Assembly (NCBI GenBank): GCA_964646525.1
Contig: CAZYER010000004.1
Coordinates: forward strand, 1-57,904
Direction: 5' to 3'
Origin: GCA-002282575 sp964646525
Lineage (GTDB): Bacteria; Pseudomonadota; Gammaproteobacteria; Thiomicrospirales; Thiomicrospiraceae
Length of the DNA: 57,904 bases
In this document: positions 44,633 to 54,117 of the stretch, piece by piece
Layout of the letters: each line of letters starts with the position of its first letter
Numbering within the stretch: the first letter of the stretch is position 1
The notes under the pieces: generated by a model
The model's input: the letters and a program-made list of their open reading frames with translations, nothing else
Database searches by the model: none
What the model was told of the DNA's origin: nothing
Position numbers and translations under genes: made by a program

Positions 44633-46213
44633 TTAATGCTCACGCGTTGCGGCGAAATGTAATTTCGGCCAACGCTCTTCTGTCAGTGATAAATTCACAC
44701 GCGATGGAGCTAAATAACACAAATGACCAGCTGCATCATAAGCAAGGTTATCTTTCGACTTGTCTAAAAGCTTCTCAACTTCGGCTTTTTCGCCTTCGAC
44801 CCAATGAGCCGTAGCAATACTGACAGGTTCAAACAAGCATTTCACACCATATTCATCTTGCAAACGATGTGCGACCACATCGAACTGCAGAATACCCACC
44901 GCGCCCAAAATAAGGTCATTATTGAGCAGTGGACGGAATAACTGAGTCGCTCCTTCTTCCGATAATTGCGTCAAGCCTTTTTGTAGGGCTTTCATTTTTA
45001 AAGGATCGAGCAAGCGAGCGCGACGGAAGAGTTCGGGCGCAAAGTTTGGAATACCTGTAAATTTTAATTGATCACCTTGTGTAAAAGTATCACCAATTTG
45101 AATGGTACCATGGTTGTGAATACCAATCACATCGCCTGCAAAAGCTTCTTCCACCCCTTCACGCGCATTGGCCATAAAAGTAATCGCTTGAGCAATTTTC
45201 ATTTCCTTGCCCGTACGAACTTGCAGTAGCTTCATGCCTTTTTCGTAGCGTCCAGAAACCAATCGCATAAACGCCACACGGTCGCGATGCTGTGGATCCA
45301 TATTGGCTTGAATCTTGAACACAAAACCCGTCATTTTTTCTTCGCTTGGTGCGACGAAACGCTCTGAACCATTGCGACCATGCGGCTTAGGTGCAAAATC
45401 GACAAAAGCATCGAGCAATTCTTGTAGCCCGAAGTTGTTAATAGCCGAACCAAAATACACGGGCGTTTGTTTTCCCGCCATAAAGGCTTCTAAATCAAAC
45501 GGATGACTGGCACCTTGCACTAACTCAATTTCAGCACGCAATTCTTCTGCTTGGTCACCCAAAATCTCGTCTAATTCTGGATTGTTAATACCCTGAATAA
45601 CACGACCTTCACTGGCTTTATCGTTACTGCTATTTTCAAATAAGCGTACGCTATCATTTAGCAGATGATAAATACCTTTGAAGCGCTTACCCATGCCAAT
45701 CGGCCACACAATCGGCGCACACTGAATTTTCAACACGCTTTCAACTTCATCCAGCAGGTCTAACACCTCTCGCCCTTCTCGGTCGAGTTTATTGATGAAG
45801 GTCAAAATCGGCGTATCACGCAAGCGACATACATCCATTAGCTTAACGGTACGATCCTCTACCCCTTTTGCGCAGTCAATCACCATCAAGGCTGAGTCAA
45901 CCGCCGTTAAAGTGCGATAGGTGTCTTCTGAGAAGTCCTCGTGACCTGGCGTGTCGAGCAGGTTAATAATAGCATCACGGTAAGGAAATTGCATCACCGA
46001 TGATGTAACGGAGATACCGCGCTCTTTTTCCAGCGCCATCCAGTCGGAAGTGGCATGACGCGCTGCTTTACGCCCTTTTACCGTACCCGCTAACTGAATC
46101 GCACCGCCGAACAGTAATAGCTTTTCAGTAACCGTTGTTTTACCCGCATCGGGATGGGAAATAATGGCAAAGGTTCTACGGCGATCAATTTCTTGTTGCC
46201 ATACACAGCTCAT
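44633..46213 (-). CDS. prfC: Peptide chain release factor 3
   Basis: 526 aa. It is a GTPase that recycles RF1/RF2 after termination. G1 SHPDAGKTT, G2 ERGISVTSS, G3 DTPGHEDF and G4 NKLDREGR are present, followed by the RF3-specific region (GDQLKFTGIPNFAPELFRR). Repeat B occupies its leader, 21 bp before the start codon. Confidence 0.96.
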   Translation of the reverse strand: MSCVWQQEIDRRRTFAIISHPDAGKTTVTEKLLLFGGAIQLAGTVKGRKAARHATSDWMALEKERGISVTSSVMQFPYRDAIINLLDTPGHEDFSEDTYRTLTAVDSALMVIDCAKGVEDRTVKLMDVCRLRDTPILTFINKLDREGREVLDLLDEVESVLKIQCAPIVWPIGMGKRFKGIYHLLNDSVRLFENSSNDKASEGRVIQGINNPELDEILGDQAEELRAEIELVQGASHPFDLEAFMAGKQTPVYFGSAINNFGLQELLDAFVDFAPKPHGRNGSERFVAPSEEKMTGFVFKIQANMDPQHRDRVAFMRLVSGRYEKGMKLLQVRTGKEMKIAQAITFMANAREGVEEAFAGDVIGIHNHGTIQIGDTFTQGDQLKFTGIPNFAPELFRRARLLDPLKMKALQKGLTQLSEEGATQLFRPLLNNDLILGAVGILQFDVVAHRLQDEYGVKCLFEPVSIATAHWVEGEKAEVEKLLDKSKDNLAYDAAGHLCYLAPSRVNLSLTEERWPKLHFAATREH

Positions 46214-46234
46214 AGAAAACCTCCAAAACCTATT

Positions 46235-46357
46235 GGGTTGGGGGTTCTGGGGGAAGGGTTTTCATACATCAAAATGTGAGTTGTTGATTTAACACCCTCC
46301 CACCAGCCAACAAATAAACTAGAAACGCTAAAAACGAAGTGAAGCAAGATGTTTAGC
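46235..46357. repeat. Dispersed intergenic repeat, copy B (leader of prfC)
   Basis: About 123 bp between secF and prfC, with the same ordered blocks and orientation as 9450-9567. In copy B the G-rich arm GGTTGG faces CCAGCC, while copy A has GGATGG facing CCATCC. The two strands therefore differ together and pairing is kept with one G-U, which suggests selection on the hairpin. The distal inverted repeat is GCTAAA...TTTAGC, again with a different sequence but the same pairing. The number of copies elsewhere is unknown. Confidence 0.6.
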
Positions 46358-46364
46358 GATTTCT

Positions 46365-47351
46365 TCATTTAGCACCTCGTGATGCTTCTTTTTGCAAAAA
46401 GTCGGCAATCAATTCCTCTTCGACTGCTGATTTATCTTTGCCTTTGTCTTTACGCATCAAATCATCTTGCGTAATACCCAACGCCAGAGTTAGTGACGAA
46501 GCGACGTAAACCGACGAGTAAGTACCAAAAGCAATACCAATAATCAGTACCAAAGCGAACAAGTGCAGCGCTTCACCACCAGTTAAGAACAAGACGACGA
46601 CAACCAATAAGGTCGTAAATGAAGTCATAATGGTACGGGACAAAGTTTGGTTAATGGCAGCATCCATAACTTCTTTCGGACTATATCCTCTTAAGGTACG
46701 GAAGTTTTCGCGCACGCGATCGAACACCACAATGGTATCGTTAATGGAATAACCGATAATGGCCAAAATGGCTGCCAACACACTTAAATCGACCAACCAG
46801 CCCATCCAAGCAAAAATACCTGCAACGATAATCACGTCATGCACCACACCCAAAATCGCACCTAATGAGAAGCGAATCTCGTAACGGACTGACACGTAAA
46901 CCGTAATAATCAAGAAAGCAGCAATTAAGGCAATCAAACCATCGCTAGCTAATTCATCGCCCACTTGCGGACCAACAAATTCGGTACGCTTAATGACATG
47001 AGGATTGGCATCGACCGACAAAACTGCTAACAATTTTTCCGTTAAAGCTTGTGCAGTCACATCGGCTTGAGAAGCGGTGCGAATTAATACTTCGCGTGTC
47101 GAACCAAAGTGTTGTACCACCGCTTGTTCAAAACCCGAACTCGCCAATTGCTGACGCAAAGGTTCTAACTCTACTGGCTGTTCATAAGCGACTTCAACGG
47201 TTAAGCCGCCGGTAAAATCAATACCAAAGTTGAAGCCCTTAGTGACAATACCAGCCAAACACACTGCCGTTAAAATTGCCGAAAACCACATCCAATATTT
47301 TTGGTAATTCATGAACGGGATTTTAGTGTCAACCAAACTTAAACCAAACAT
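46365..47351 (-). CDS. secF: Protein translocase subunit SecF
   Basis: 328 aa from MFGLSLVDTK, with ribosome site AAGGAG 8 nt upstream of ATG 47351; the longer open frame is ignored. Six membrane helices, the periplasmic GIDFTGGLTVEV segment and NDTIVVFDRVREN are typical. Together with SecD it uses the proton-motive force to finish preprotein export. Confidence 0.95.
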   Translation of the reverse strand: MFGLSLVDTKIPFMNYQKYWMWFSAILTAVCLAGIVTKGFNFGIDFTGGLTVEVAYEQPVELEPLRQQLASSGFEQAVVQHFGSTREVLIRTASQADVTAQALTEKLLAVLSVDANPHVIKRTEFVGPQVGDELASDGLIALIAAFLIITVYVSVRYEIRFSLGAILGVVHDVIIVAGIFAWMGWLVDLSVLAAILAIIGYSINDTIVVFDRVRENFRTLRGYSPKEVMDAAINQTLSRTIMTSFTTLLVVVVLFLTGGEALHLFALVLIIGIAFGTYSSVYVASSLTLALGITQDDLMRKDKGKDKSAVEEELIADFLQKEASRGAK

Positions 47352-47361
47352 AGCTAACTCC

Positions 47362-49242
47362 TTACACCGACACACGGGTTACTTTTTTATTGCTGTAAGT
47401 CCAATGCACCAGCAAACGAGACACCATTAAGGCGGTGAACATCGAGGTAATCACACCAATGCTTAGCGTGATGGCAAAGCCTTTAATTGGCCCCGAACCA
47501 AAGGCAAACAATAACAAGGCGGTTAATAGTTGAGTGACGTGTGAATCGGCAATCGTCCAAAAGGCTTTATCAAAGCCAGCTTGAATGGCAGCAAAGGTAG
47601 TATGACCATTACGCAATTCTTCACGAATACGTTCATTAATCAATACGTTAGCATCGACCGCCATACCCATGGTTAAGACAATACCCGCTATACCTGGTAA
47701 GGTTAAGGTTGCCTGCATTGTGCTGAGCAACGCCATAATGAGCAATACGTTCACCAGCAAAGCAATATTGGCGTATAAGCCGAGTAAACGATAACGCCAA
47801 AGCATGAATAACAACACCGCAACAAAACCGACAATTAACGACAGCACACCCTTCTCGATGTTTTCTGCACCCAATGAAGGACCGACCGTACGCTCTTCAA
47901 CAATTTCCATCGGCGCTGACAAGGCGCCAGCACGTAACAACAAGGCTAAATTACGCGCTTCATGCACCGTATCTAATCCGGTAATTTGGAAACGGTTAGC
48001 AAACTGGTCACGAATGACAGCAGCATTAATCACATCTTGAGTAACAACACGTGTTTTAACGGTTTCACCATCTACCACTTTACTTTCTAATCGTGACTCA
48101 ATAAACACCACCGCCATGCGATTGCCAATATTGGCTTTAGTGGTTTCGAGCATTTTGCGTCCACCCGCTTCATCCAAGTTGACACTCACCATTGGCGAAC
48201 CGCTTTGAGTATCCAACCCAGACTTAGCGTCGGTAACGGAATCACCAGTGACAATAACGTCAGTCTTGAGCAACAATTGACGGCCATCACGCGAAGCATA
48301 AAGCTTGCTACCAGCTGGCACACGACCCGCAATCGCCGCCTGAACATCTCCTTTTTCATCGACCAAACGGAATTCAAGCGTGGCTGTCGCACCTAAAATT
48401 TCTTTGGCACGAGCAGAATCTTGCACGCCTGGTAACTGCACGACAATACGACGTTCACCTTGCTGTTGAATCAAAGGTTCAGCAACACCCAATTCATTAA
48501 CTCGGTTACGCAACGTAGTCACGTTTTGTTGCACCGTCGATTTCTTAAATTCAGCAATGGCGGTTTTGTTAAACTGCCAGCGACTGGTGACACCTTCATT
48601 GTCTATCAATGCCAGATCGGGTAGGTTTTTCTCAATCAGTTGACGAACCTTATCAAAACTCACGTCCTGACCTTCGCGCAACTGAAGCGTAAAAATTTCA
48701 CTATCCAGCGAGATCTCTTGATAACGAATTTGCTCATTACGTAATAAACGCTTTAGATCGGTAACGTGTCGTTGATAATAACCAGCAACAGCCGAATCCA
48801 TATCCACATCGAACAAAAAATGCACACCACCGCGTAAGTCGAGACCTAAAGGCGCCGGACGACCACCAATGCTGCTCAACCAATCCGGAGTGCTAGGCGC
48901 TAAATTAAGTGCGACAATAAAGCTACGCCCTAGTCCGGTTTTAAGAATGTCTTGTGCCTTGAGTTGCGTTTCGGTATCGTTAAAGCGAACCAAGACCTGC
49001 CCATTATCCAACTCAACGGACTTAACCTCGTAACCAGCAGACGCTAAGGCTTGTTGCACAAAGCCCAACTCACGCTCTGCTAAAGGATCACCTTTAACGG
49101 AAGAAACTTGAATGGCGGGATCTTCTGGGTATATATTGGGTAATGCATACAGAAAACCAACAAAACAGAACAGCAAAACCAATATCGCCTTCCACATGGG
49201 ATAGATATTGCTGACAGAACGGGCATTGGGTTGAACGAGCAT
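47362..49242 (-). CDS. secD: Protein translocase subunit SecD
   Basis: 626 aa, full length. A first membrane helix (about 17-35), the large periplasmic P1 domain with GLDLRGGVHFLFDVD, and five C-terminal helices with GMAVDANVLINERIREELRNG. It is encoded 10 bp before secF and after yajC, with a terminator-like hairpin in between. Confidence 0.96.
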   Translation of the reverse strand: MLVQPNARSVSNIYPMWKAILVLLFCFVGFLYALPNIYPEDPAIQVSSVKGDPLAERELGFVQQALASAGYEVKSVELDNGQVLVRFNDTETQLKAQDILKTGLGRSFIVALNLAPSTPDWLSSIGGRPAPLGLDLRGGVHFLFDVDMDSAVAGYYQRHVTDLKRLLRNEQIRYQEISLDSEIFTLQLREGQDVSFDKVRQLIEKNLPDLALIDNEGVTSRWQFNKTAIAEFKKSTVQQNVTTLRNRVNELGVAEPLIQQQGERRIVVQLPGVQDSARAKEILGATATLEFRLVDEKGDVQAAIAGRVPAGSKLYASRDGRQLLLKTDVIVTGDSVTDAKSGLDTQSGSPMVSVNLDEAGGRKMLETTKANIGNRMAVVFIESRLESKVVDGETVKTRVVTQDVINAAVIRDQFANRFQITGLDTVHEARNLALLLRAGALSAPMEIVEERTVGPSLGAENIEKGVLSLIVGFVAVLLFMLWRYRLLGLYANIALLVNVLLIMALLSTMQATLTLPGIAGIVLTMGMAVDANVLINERIREELRNGHTTFAAIQAGFDKAFWTIADSHVTQLLTALLLFAFGSGPIKGFAITLSIGVITSMFTALMVSRLLVHWTYSNKKVTRVSV

Positions 49243-49269
49243 AGCTTAAACCTTTGTCTGGAAGACAGA

Positions 49270-49298
49270 AAAAACGAAAGGGGCAAACTTGCCCCTTT
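49270..49298 (-). terminator. Terminator-like hairpin between yajC and secD
   Basis: On the plus strand AAAGGGGCAA-AC-TTGCCCCTTT (49277-49298) is a perfect 10-bp stem with a 2-nt loop. On the minus strand it is followed by CGTTTTTTC, so it can stop or attenuate transcription between yajC and secD. It lies 28 bp before the secD start. Confidence 0.7.
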
Positions 49299-49313
49299 TT
49301 TAAACCAAAACGA

Positions 49314-49646
49314 TTAAGCGTCAGCCATCGTACCCTTTGGCATAATGTTAGCGATACTTTGTTTTTGCACTTTAACCGTTACGTTATTGGCAATTTCCAA
49401 ATCAACAAAGGCATCACCCACATTGGTAATACGTCCCAGAACACCACCAAAAGTCACGATTTCATCGCCTTTCTTAACACCTTCAACCAGTGCTTTATGC
49501 TCTTTCACACGCTTTTGTTGTGGACGAATTAACAAAAAGTAAAACACCGCAAACAATACCACCAGCATCAAAATACTGATCATGCTCTGTTCGGTTGATG
49601 CCGCAGCTTCATTAGCATGTGCTGAACTGATTAAAAAGTCGATCAT
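49314..49646 (-). CDS. yajC: Preprotein translocase subunit YajC
   Basis: 110 aa, one membrane helix (about 25-42, LMLVVLFAVFYFLLIRPQQKR) and the cytosolic domain VKKGDEIVTFGGVLGRI. It is an accessory of the SecDF complex. It follows tgt as usual. Confidence 0.95.
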   Translation of the reverse strand: MIDFLISSAHANEAAASTEQSMISILMLVVLFAVFYFLLIRPQQKRVKEHKALVEGVKKGDEIVTFGGVLGRITNVGDAFVDLEIANNVTVKVQKQSIANIMPKGTMADA

Positions 49647-49694
49647 GGGAGTACTCTCTTTCCTAAAATAAAAAATCTGGTTAAATTTGCGCTA

Positions 49695-50822
49695 TTATGC
49701 CACATCTAGAGCATCAACGCCCATAGCTTGTTCAGCATAAAACTGTTCAACAAAGGCATCAAATCGATCTTCATCTAGCGCCTTGCGAATATCTCGCATC
49801 AATTGCTGGTAATAATGCAGATTATGAATGGTATTTAAGCGCGCCCCTAAACTTTCTCTGAGCTTATCGAGATGATGTAAGTAACCTCTTGAAAAGTTAC
49901 GACATGCGTAACAGGTGCAATGCGGATCAATGGGTTTGGTGTCTTTCTTGTAGCGCGTATTGCGCAACTTCATCACACCACGTCGAGTAAAAATATGACA
50001 ATTGCGCGCATTACGCGTTGGCATCACGCAATCGAACATATCCGCTCCATGACGCACCGCTTCCACCAAGTCTTCTGGCTTGCCAATACCCATCACGTAA
50101 CGGGGTTTATCATTAGGCAACTGTTGTGCGGTGTGATCTAAAATACGTGCCATGTCGGCTTTAGGTTCACCGACCGACAGCCCACCAATGGCGTAACCAT
50201 CAAAACCAATATCAACGAGTCCTCTGAGCGAAATGTCGCGTAAATCTTCGTACATACCACCTTGAACGATACCAAACAAAGCACCCTTGCCTTGGTAAGC
50301 ATCTCGCGAACGCTGCGCCCAACGCAAGGACAACTCCATCGAAAAACGGGCTTGATCGTGCGTCGCAGGATAAGGCGTACATTCATCAAAAATCATCACA
50401 ATATCCGAACCCAACACCGTTTGAATATGCATAGACTCTTCAGGACCGATGAAGATTTTAGCGCCATCAACGGGCGATTGGAACTTAACACCTTGCTCAG
50501 TGATCTTGCGTAATTCACCTAAGCTAAACACTTGGAAACCGCCAGAATCGGTCAGAATCGGACCTTGCCAATTCATAAAGTTATGCAAACCACCGAACGA
50601 TTCAATCACTTCTAAGCCAGGACGCAAAAATAAATGAAAGGTGTTACCCAATAAAATTTGAGCACCAACATCACTGACCTCTTCGGACGAAACACCTTTA
50701 ACCGCACCATAGGTACCCACTGGCATAAAAGCAGGCGTTTCTACCACACCACGTTCAAAAACCATGCGTCCACGACGCGCTTTACCCTGTTGCTTTAGCA
50801 ACGCAAACTGCATTTTACTCAT
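49695..50822 (-). CDS. tgt: tRNA-guanine(34) transglycosylase
   Basis: 375 aa. It exchanges the wobble guanine of GUN anticodons for preQ1; tRNA-His(GUG) in this window is such a substrate. Catalytic Asp lies in the DSGGFQVFSLG and DCVMPTRNARN regions. The zinc site is CTCYACRNFSRGYLHHL. It lies 8 bp after the lipoprotein gene that separates it from queA. Confidence 0.96.
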   Translation of the reverse strand: MSKMQFALLKQQGKARRGRMVFERGVVETPAFMPVGTYGAVKGVSSEEVSDVGAQILLGNTFHLFLRPGLEVIESFGGLHNFMNWQGPILTDSGGFQVFSLGELRKITEQGVKFQSPVDGAKIFIGPEESMHIQTVLGSDIVMIFDECTPYPATHDQARFSMELSLRWAQRSRDAYQGKGALFGIVQGGMYEDLRDISLRGLVDIGFDGYAIGGLSVGEPKADMARILDHTAQQLPNDKPRYVMGIGKPEDLVEAVRHGADMFDCVMPTRNARNCHIFTRRGVMKLRNTRYKKDTKPIDPHCTCYACRNFSRGYLHHLDKLRESLGARLNTIHNLHYYQQLMRDIRKALDEDRFDAFVEQFYAEQAMGVDALDVA

Positions 50823-50830
50823 AATATTTT

Positions 50831-51424
50831 TTATTGTTTTACTAGCTCAACGGTAGCAATGCCGTTTAATATCTGGTTAATTTGTGCTTCATTCGGCACA
50901 TCAACTGATCCCATCCAACCTTCTGCACTGTAGCATGTCAGTCGGTAAATCATGGGCTGTTTAGACGAGACAATACGCATTTGCACCAAGGCTTGCGCTA
51001 CCCGTTGACCCTCACGCACATCGTAGGGGTAACCCATAGGACCAACACCTAAACCCACACCGCCAAGACGAAAACCGACACCAACGCCAATTGAAGCATC
51101 ATTACTTCCGTAAAAACCAAAGCCTTGACTGACATCTCCATGACGCTCATCTAACTGGCTAATACGAAAACTATCGACTTGAATGACTTGACTGGTGTCG
51201 CCCTTTAACCAAGACTCAAAGCTACACACTGGCTCACTACGATCAATGCGATCAACGACACGTCCTGCTTGCACTGAAACTCTGGCTCTTTCACTCTCAA
51301 TCGTTATTGGCGAATGAATGGTCAACTTTCCCAAATTCTGTTGACTGGCTTCTGGTGGCAAAGGATTGCTAGCACAAGCTTGCAACATTAAAACAGCAGA
51401 TAACATAAAAAGAAGTCGAGACAT
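50831..51424 (-). CDS. Putative lipoprotein of unknown function, inserted between queA and tgt
   Basis: 197 aa. The signal sequence ends in lipobox LQAC (Cys17), so it should be lipidated; Ala at +2 suggests the outer membrane. The mature protein has a central glycine-rich stretch (about 101-133, many GVG repeats) and two further cysteines (C67, C164) that could form a disulfide. No family is recognised. It overlaps the queA stop region by 1 nt and lies 8 bp before tgt, so it is part of the queA-tgt-yajC unit even though its product has no evident role in queuosine synthesis. Confidence 0.8.
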   Translation of the reverse strand: MSRLLFMLSAVLMLQACASNPLPPEASQQNLGKLTIHSPITIESERARVSVQAGRVVDRIDRSEPVCSFESWLKGDTSQVIQVDSFRISQLDERHGDVSQGFGFYGSNDASIGVGVGFRLGGVGLGVGPMGYPYDVREGQRVAQALVQMRIVSSKQPMIYRLTCYSAEGWMGSVDVPNEAQINQILNGIATVELVKQ

Positions 51425-52470
51425 TAGGAAGAATCCTCAGTACACCGCGATAACAACATCGCATCGCCATAACTGAAAAAGCGATAAGCATGTTCTACTG
51501 CGTGTGCATAAGCAGACATGACACGCTTGTAGCCAGAAAACGCACTGACCAACATCAATAACGTCGATTGTGGCAGATGAAAATTGGTAATTAAGGCATC
51601 GACTACCTTAAACTCAAAACCAGGGGTAATAAAAATATCGGTTTCACCCGAAAAAGCTTTAAGCTCGCCTGAAATGGCCGCAGACTCTAAGGCCCTCACC
51701 ACCGTTGTACCCACTGCAACAACACGTCCCCCATTGGCACGCGTTTGCGCAATCTTATCCACTAAGGATTGACTGACATGAATGCGCTCAAAGTGCATAT
51801 GATGATCTTCAACACGCTCAACCCTAATCGGTTGAAAAGTGCCAGCACCGACGTGCAGTGTCAATGTTGCCGTTTCGACACCTTTAGCCTGAATCGCCTT
51901 AAGCAGTTCATTGGTAAAATGCAGCCCCGCCGTTGGCGCCGCTACTGCACCAGCTTCCTGCGCAAACACCGTTTGATAACGCTCAGCATCCGCTTCACTA
52001 TCAGGTCGCGCAATGTAAGGTGGCAATGGCAAGTGTCCGATCCGATCAAGCAATTCGAGAACAGGCTCGTCAGTCAACCATTCAACCTTGAATAATTCCC
52101 CCTCTCTGCCGAGAAAACGCGCTTGGGCTCCACCCTCTAATTCAAGAATCGAATGGATGGCTGGTTTTTTACTGACACGTAAGTGAACCAGAGCTTGTTG
52201 ATCTGGCAAAAGCCGCTCGATGAGCATTTCGAACCGACCACCACTGTCTTTCTGACCATATAAGCGCGCAGGAATAACCCGCGTATTGTTTAATACCAAC
52301 AAATCATTGGGATTTAACGCCTTTAAGATATCGCTAAACACCCCATCACGCAAAGTGCCATCACAACTCACATGCAACAATCGGCTGGCTGCTCTATCAG
52401 GCAAAGGATACTGCGCAATTAACGATTCAGGTAAATGATAGTCGTAATCACTAACAAAATTTCCAAACAT
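51424..52470 (-). CDS. queA: S-adenosylmethionine:tRNA ribosyltransferase-isomerase
   Basis: 348 aa. It converts preQ1 at position 34 to epoxyqueuosine using the ribosyl group of AdoMet. YDYHLPESLIAQYPLPDRAASRLL, NNTRVIPARL and AAPTAGLHFT are family signatures, with YLPQSTLLMLVSAF-like C-terminal LPQSTLLMLVSAFSG. It heads queA-lipoprotein-tgt-yajC-secDF. Confidence 0.96.
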   Translation of the reverse strand: MFGNFVSDYDYHLPESLIAQYPLPDRAASRLLHVSCDGTLRDGVFSDILKALNPNDLLVLNNTRVIPARLYGQKDSGGRFEMLIERLLPDQQALVHLRVSKKPAIHSILELEGGAQARFLGREGELFKVEWLTDEPVLELLDRIGHLPLPPYIARPDSEADAERYQTVFAQEAGAVAAPTAGLHFTNELLKAIQAKGVETATLTLHVGAGTFQPIRVERVEDHHMHFERIHVSQSLVDKIAQTRANGGRVVAVGTTVVRALESAAISGELKAFSGETDIFITPGFEFKVVDALITNFHLPQSTLLMLVSAFSGYKRVMSAYAHAVEHAYRFFSYGDAMLLSRCTEDSS

Positions 52471-52491
52471 TAACTCACCTATACTCAGATA

Positions 52492-52905
52492 TTATTCTTG
52501 GTTTTTCTTGCTACCATAAATCGTCAAGCTGTGCCAAGACAGGTCATAACCTCGCTCGTCAGCAATCGCTTTAATGCGTGACTCAATAACAGGATCAACA
52601 AACTCTTCTACCAATCCTGATTGCAAACACACCAGATGATCGTGATTGTCGCCTGTATCGAGTTCAAAAGTAGAAATATTATTTTCAAAATTCAATCGAC
52701 GCACAATGCCCGCAGTCTCAAACTGAGTCAATACACGATAAACGGTTGCCAAACCCACTTCTTCGTCCTGCTCTAAAAGCACTTTATAAACATCTTCCGC
52801 AGTTAAATGATGCTGATCGCCAGCGCTTTCCAAAATTTCCAAAATTTTGACACGTGGAAGTGTCACTTTAAGCCCAGCTTTGCGCAGATCTGCTGTCTGT
52901 TTCAT
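52492..52905 (-). CDS. fur: Ferric uptake regulator Fur
   Basis: 137 aa. The N-terminal winged helix has GLKVTLPRVKILEIL and the recognition region GLATVYRVLTQFETAGIV. The metal site contains H32, H33 and DNHDHLVC (H88, H90). The structural CxxC found in E. coli Fur is incomplete (C93-LQ-S96), as in the Pseudomonas-type protein, so it probably lacks the Cys4 zinc. It is divergent from bamE, the conserved arrangement. Confidence 0.94.
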   Translation of the reverse strand: MKQTADLRKAGLKVTLPRVKILEILESAGDQHHLTAEDVYKVLLEQDEEVGLATVYRVLTQFETAGIVRRLNFENNISTFELDTGDNHDHLVCLQSGLVEEFVDPVIESRIKAIADERGYDLSWHSLTIYGSKKNQE

Positions 52906-53011
52906 ACAATAACTTTCCTACTTTATGGTATTCCAATTCGGTTTACGGTATAGTTTAGCCTAATATGCAGGACTAAACCACCTACCTTAACAGTTACAGG
53001 CTCTCGTTAAC

Positions 53012-53332
53012 ATGATTCGCATACTCATTTCTATTGCACTAATCGCTTCTCTCACAGCATGTATAAACCCACATCGTGTTAGGGTAGATCAAGGCGTGCT
53101 GATTGATCAATCTAGCTTAAACAACTTACAAGTAGGACTCACTCAAGATCAAGTGCGACGTATTTTTGGACCACCGTCAAACCAGTCTTCTTTCAGCAAT
53201 AACCGTTGGGAATATGTGTTCCGTTCAACAGACCCCAACTTTCAAGCCGATAAGGTTAAGCTATTAGTAATTGAGTTTGACGCTCAAGGTTATGTCGCGC
53301 GTTGGACGACGCCAACCAACAACAAAACCTAA
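53012..53332 (+). CDS. bamE: Outer-membrane protein assembly factor BamE
   Basis: 106 aa lipoprotein with lipobox LTAC (Cys17). The SmpA/OmlA fold follows, with the segment LQVGLTQDQVRRIFGPPS and the strand NRWEYVFRS. It is a small BAM-complex subunit. It is divergent from fur, as in Pseudomonas and relatives. Confidence 0.93.
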   Translation: MIRILISIALIASLTACINPHRVRVDQGVLIDQSSLNNLQVGLTQDQVRRIFGPPSNQSSFSNNRWEYVFRSTDPNFQADKVKLLVIEFDAQGYVARWTTPTNNKT

Positions 53333-53367
53333 GCACTCATAACTTTGTTTTGAGCACTGTTAATCTT

Positions 53368-53652
53368 TTATTTTTCTGTTGCTCGACGACGTCTCGCCTC
53401 TTTAGGATCATTAACTAAGGGGCGATAAATTTCAATCCGATCACCCGCTTTCAAAATCTGGCTCATTTTAACCACCTTGCCGAAAATCCCCACTTTGCCA
53501 TCAATAATTTCAATGTGTGGTACAAGTTGGTGAATTTCAGATTGCGATAACGCCTGAGCAATAGTACACCCTTCCGCGACCTTTTCTTGAATTAAAAACT
53601 GTTGACGCGGCAAAGCATAAGCCACCTCAATGTCAATCATATTAGCTTCCAT
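53368..53652 (-). CDS. rnfH: RnfH family ubiquitin-like protein
   Basis: 94 aa from ATG 53652 (AAAGGAA 6 nt upstream); ATG 53640 is also possible. The family start IDIEVAYALPRQQFL and the C-terminal GDRIEIYRPLVNDPKEARRRRA are clear. The fold is beta-grasp, and the function is unproven. It overlaps the 3' end of ratA by 11 bp with the chosen start. Despite its name it is not part of the rnf operon here. Confidence 0.9.
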   Translation of the reverse strand: MEANMIDIEVAYALPRQQFLIQEKVAEGCTIAQALSQSEIHQLVPHIEIIDGKVGIFGKVVKMSQILKAGDRIEIYRPLVNDPKEARRRRATEK

Positions 53653-54076
53653 AAAGTTCCTTTGCCCTAAGCAAAAAAGCATCAATCAATGAACTAATAA
53701 CCTGCTCAAATACCGAACCCACCGTCATAGACAACAATCGATTATTAAACTCAAAATCTAACGCCAACGTCACCCTGCAAGAACCCTCATTTAGAGACTC
53801 AAACACCCAACCACCTGTCAACTGCTTAAAAGGTCCCTTTGCTAAACGCATATCAACGCGTTCATTAAGGGTTAACTGATTAAGCGTTGCAAAAGCGACT
53901 TTAACTGGACCTTTAGCTATGGTAATCTCGGCCTCAACGAAAGCGCCTTCTTGTTTAAGAATACGAGCGCCACCACACCAAGGCAAAAATTGAGGGTAAG
54001 CAACCACATCAGCAACGATAGTGTATATTTGATCTACCCGATAAGGCATCACTAGACTTTTATGAATACGCCCCAT
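53642..54076 (-). CDS. ratA: RatA/COQ10-like START-domain protein
   Basis: 144 aa from ATG 54076 (GTGAGG 8 nt upstream); a GTG five codons earlier is in frame. YTIVADVVAYPQFLPWCGGARIL is the family signature, within a START-like ligand-binding fold. E. coli RatA was reported to block 70S formation, and the eukaryotic relative COQ10 binds ubiquinone. With rnfH downstream and smpB divergent this is the usual gammaproteobacterial trio. Confidence 0.92.
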   Translation of the reverse strand: MGRIHKSLVMPYRVDQIYTIVADVVAYPQFLPWCGGARILKQEGAFVEAEITIAKGPVKVAFATLNQLTLNERVDMRLAKGPFKQLTGGWVFESLNEGSCRVTLALDFEFNNRLLSMTVGSVFEQVISSLIDAFLLRAKELYGS

Positions 54077-54101
54077 TGGCGCAATCCTCACTGTTTTAAC
54101 G

Positions 54102-54107
54102 TATAAT
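54102..54107 (+). promoter_or_regulatory. -10 element immediately before smpB
   Basis: TATAAT ends 10 bp before the smpB ATG, and no recognisable -35 box is certain. If used, transcription would start within a few bases of the start codon. No Shine-Dalgarno sequence is visible in the 26 bp between ratA GTG and smpB. Confidence 0.5.
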
Positions 54108-54117
54108 CATATTCATT

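Noticed and set aside
53333..53367. Bidirectional terminator between bamE and rnfH
   Set aside because: Only a weak ACAAAAC/GTTTTG pairing with a long A+T-rich loop; not convincing.
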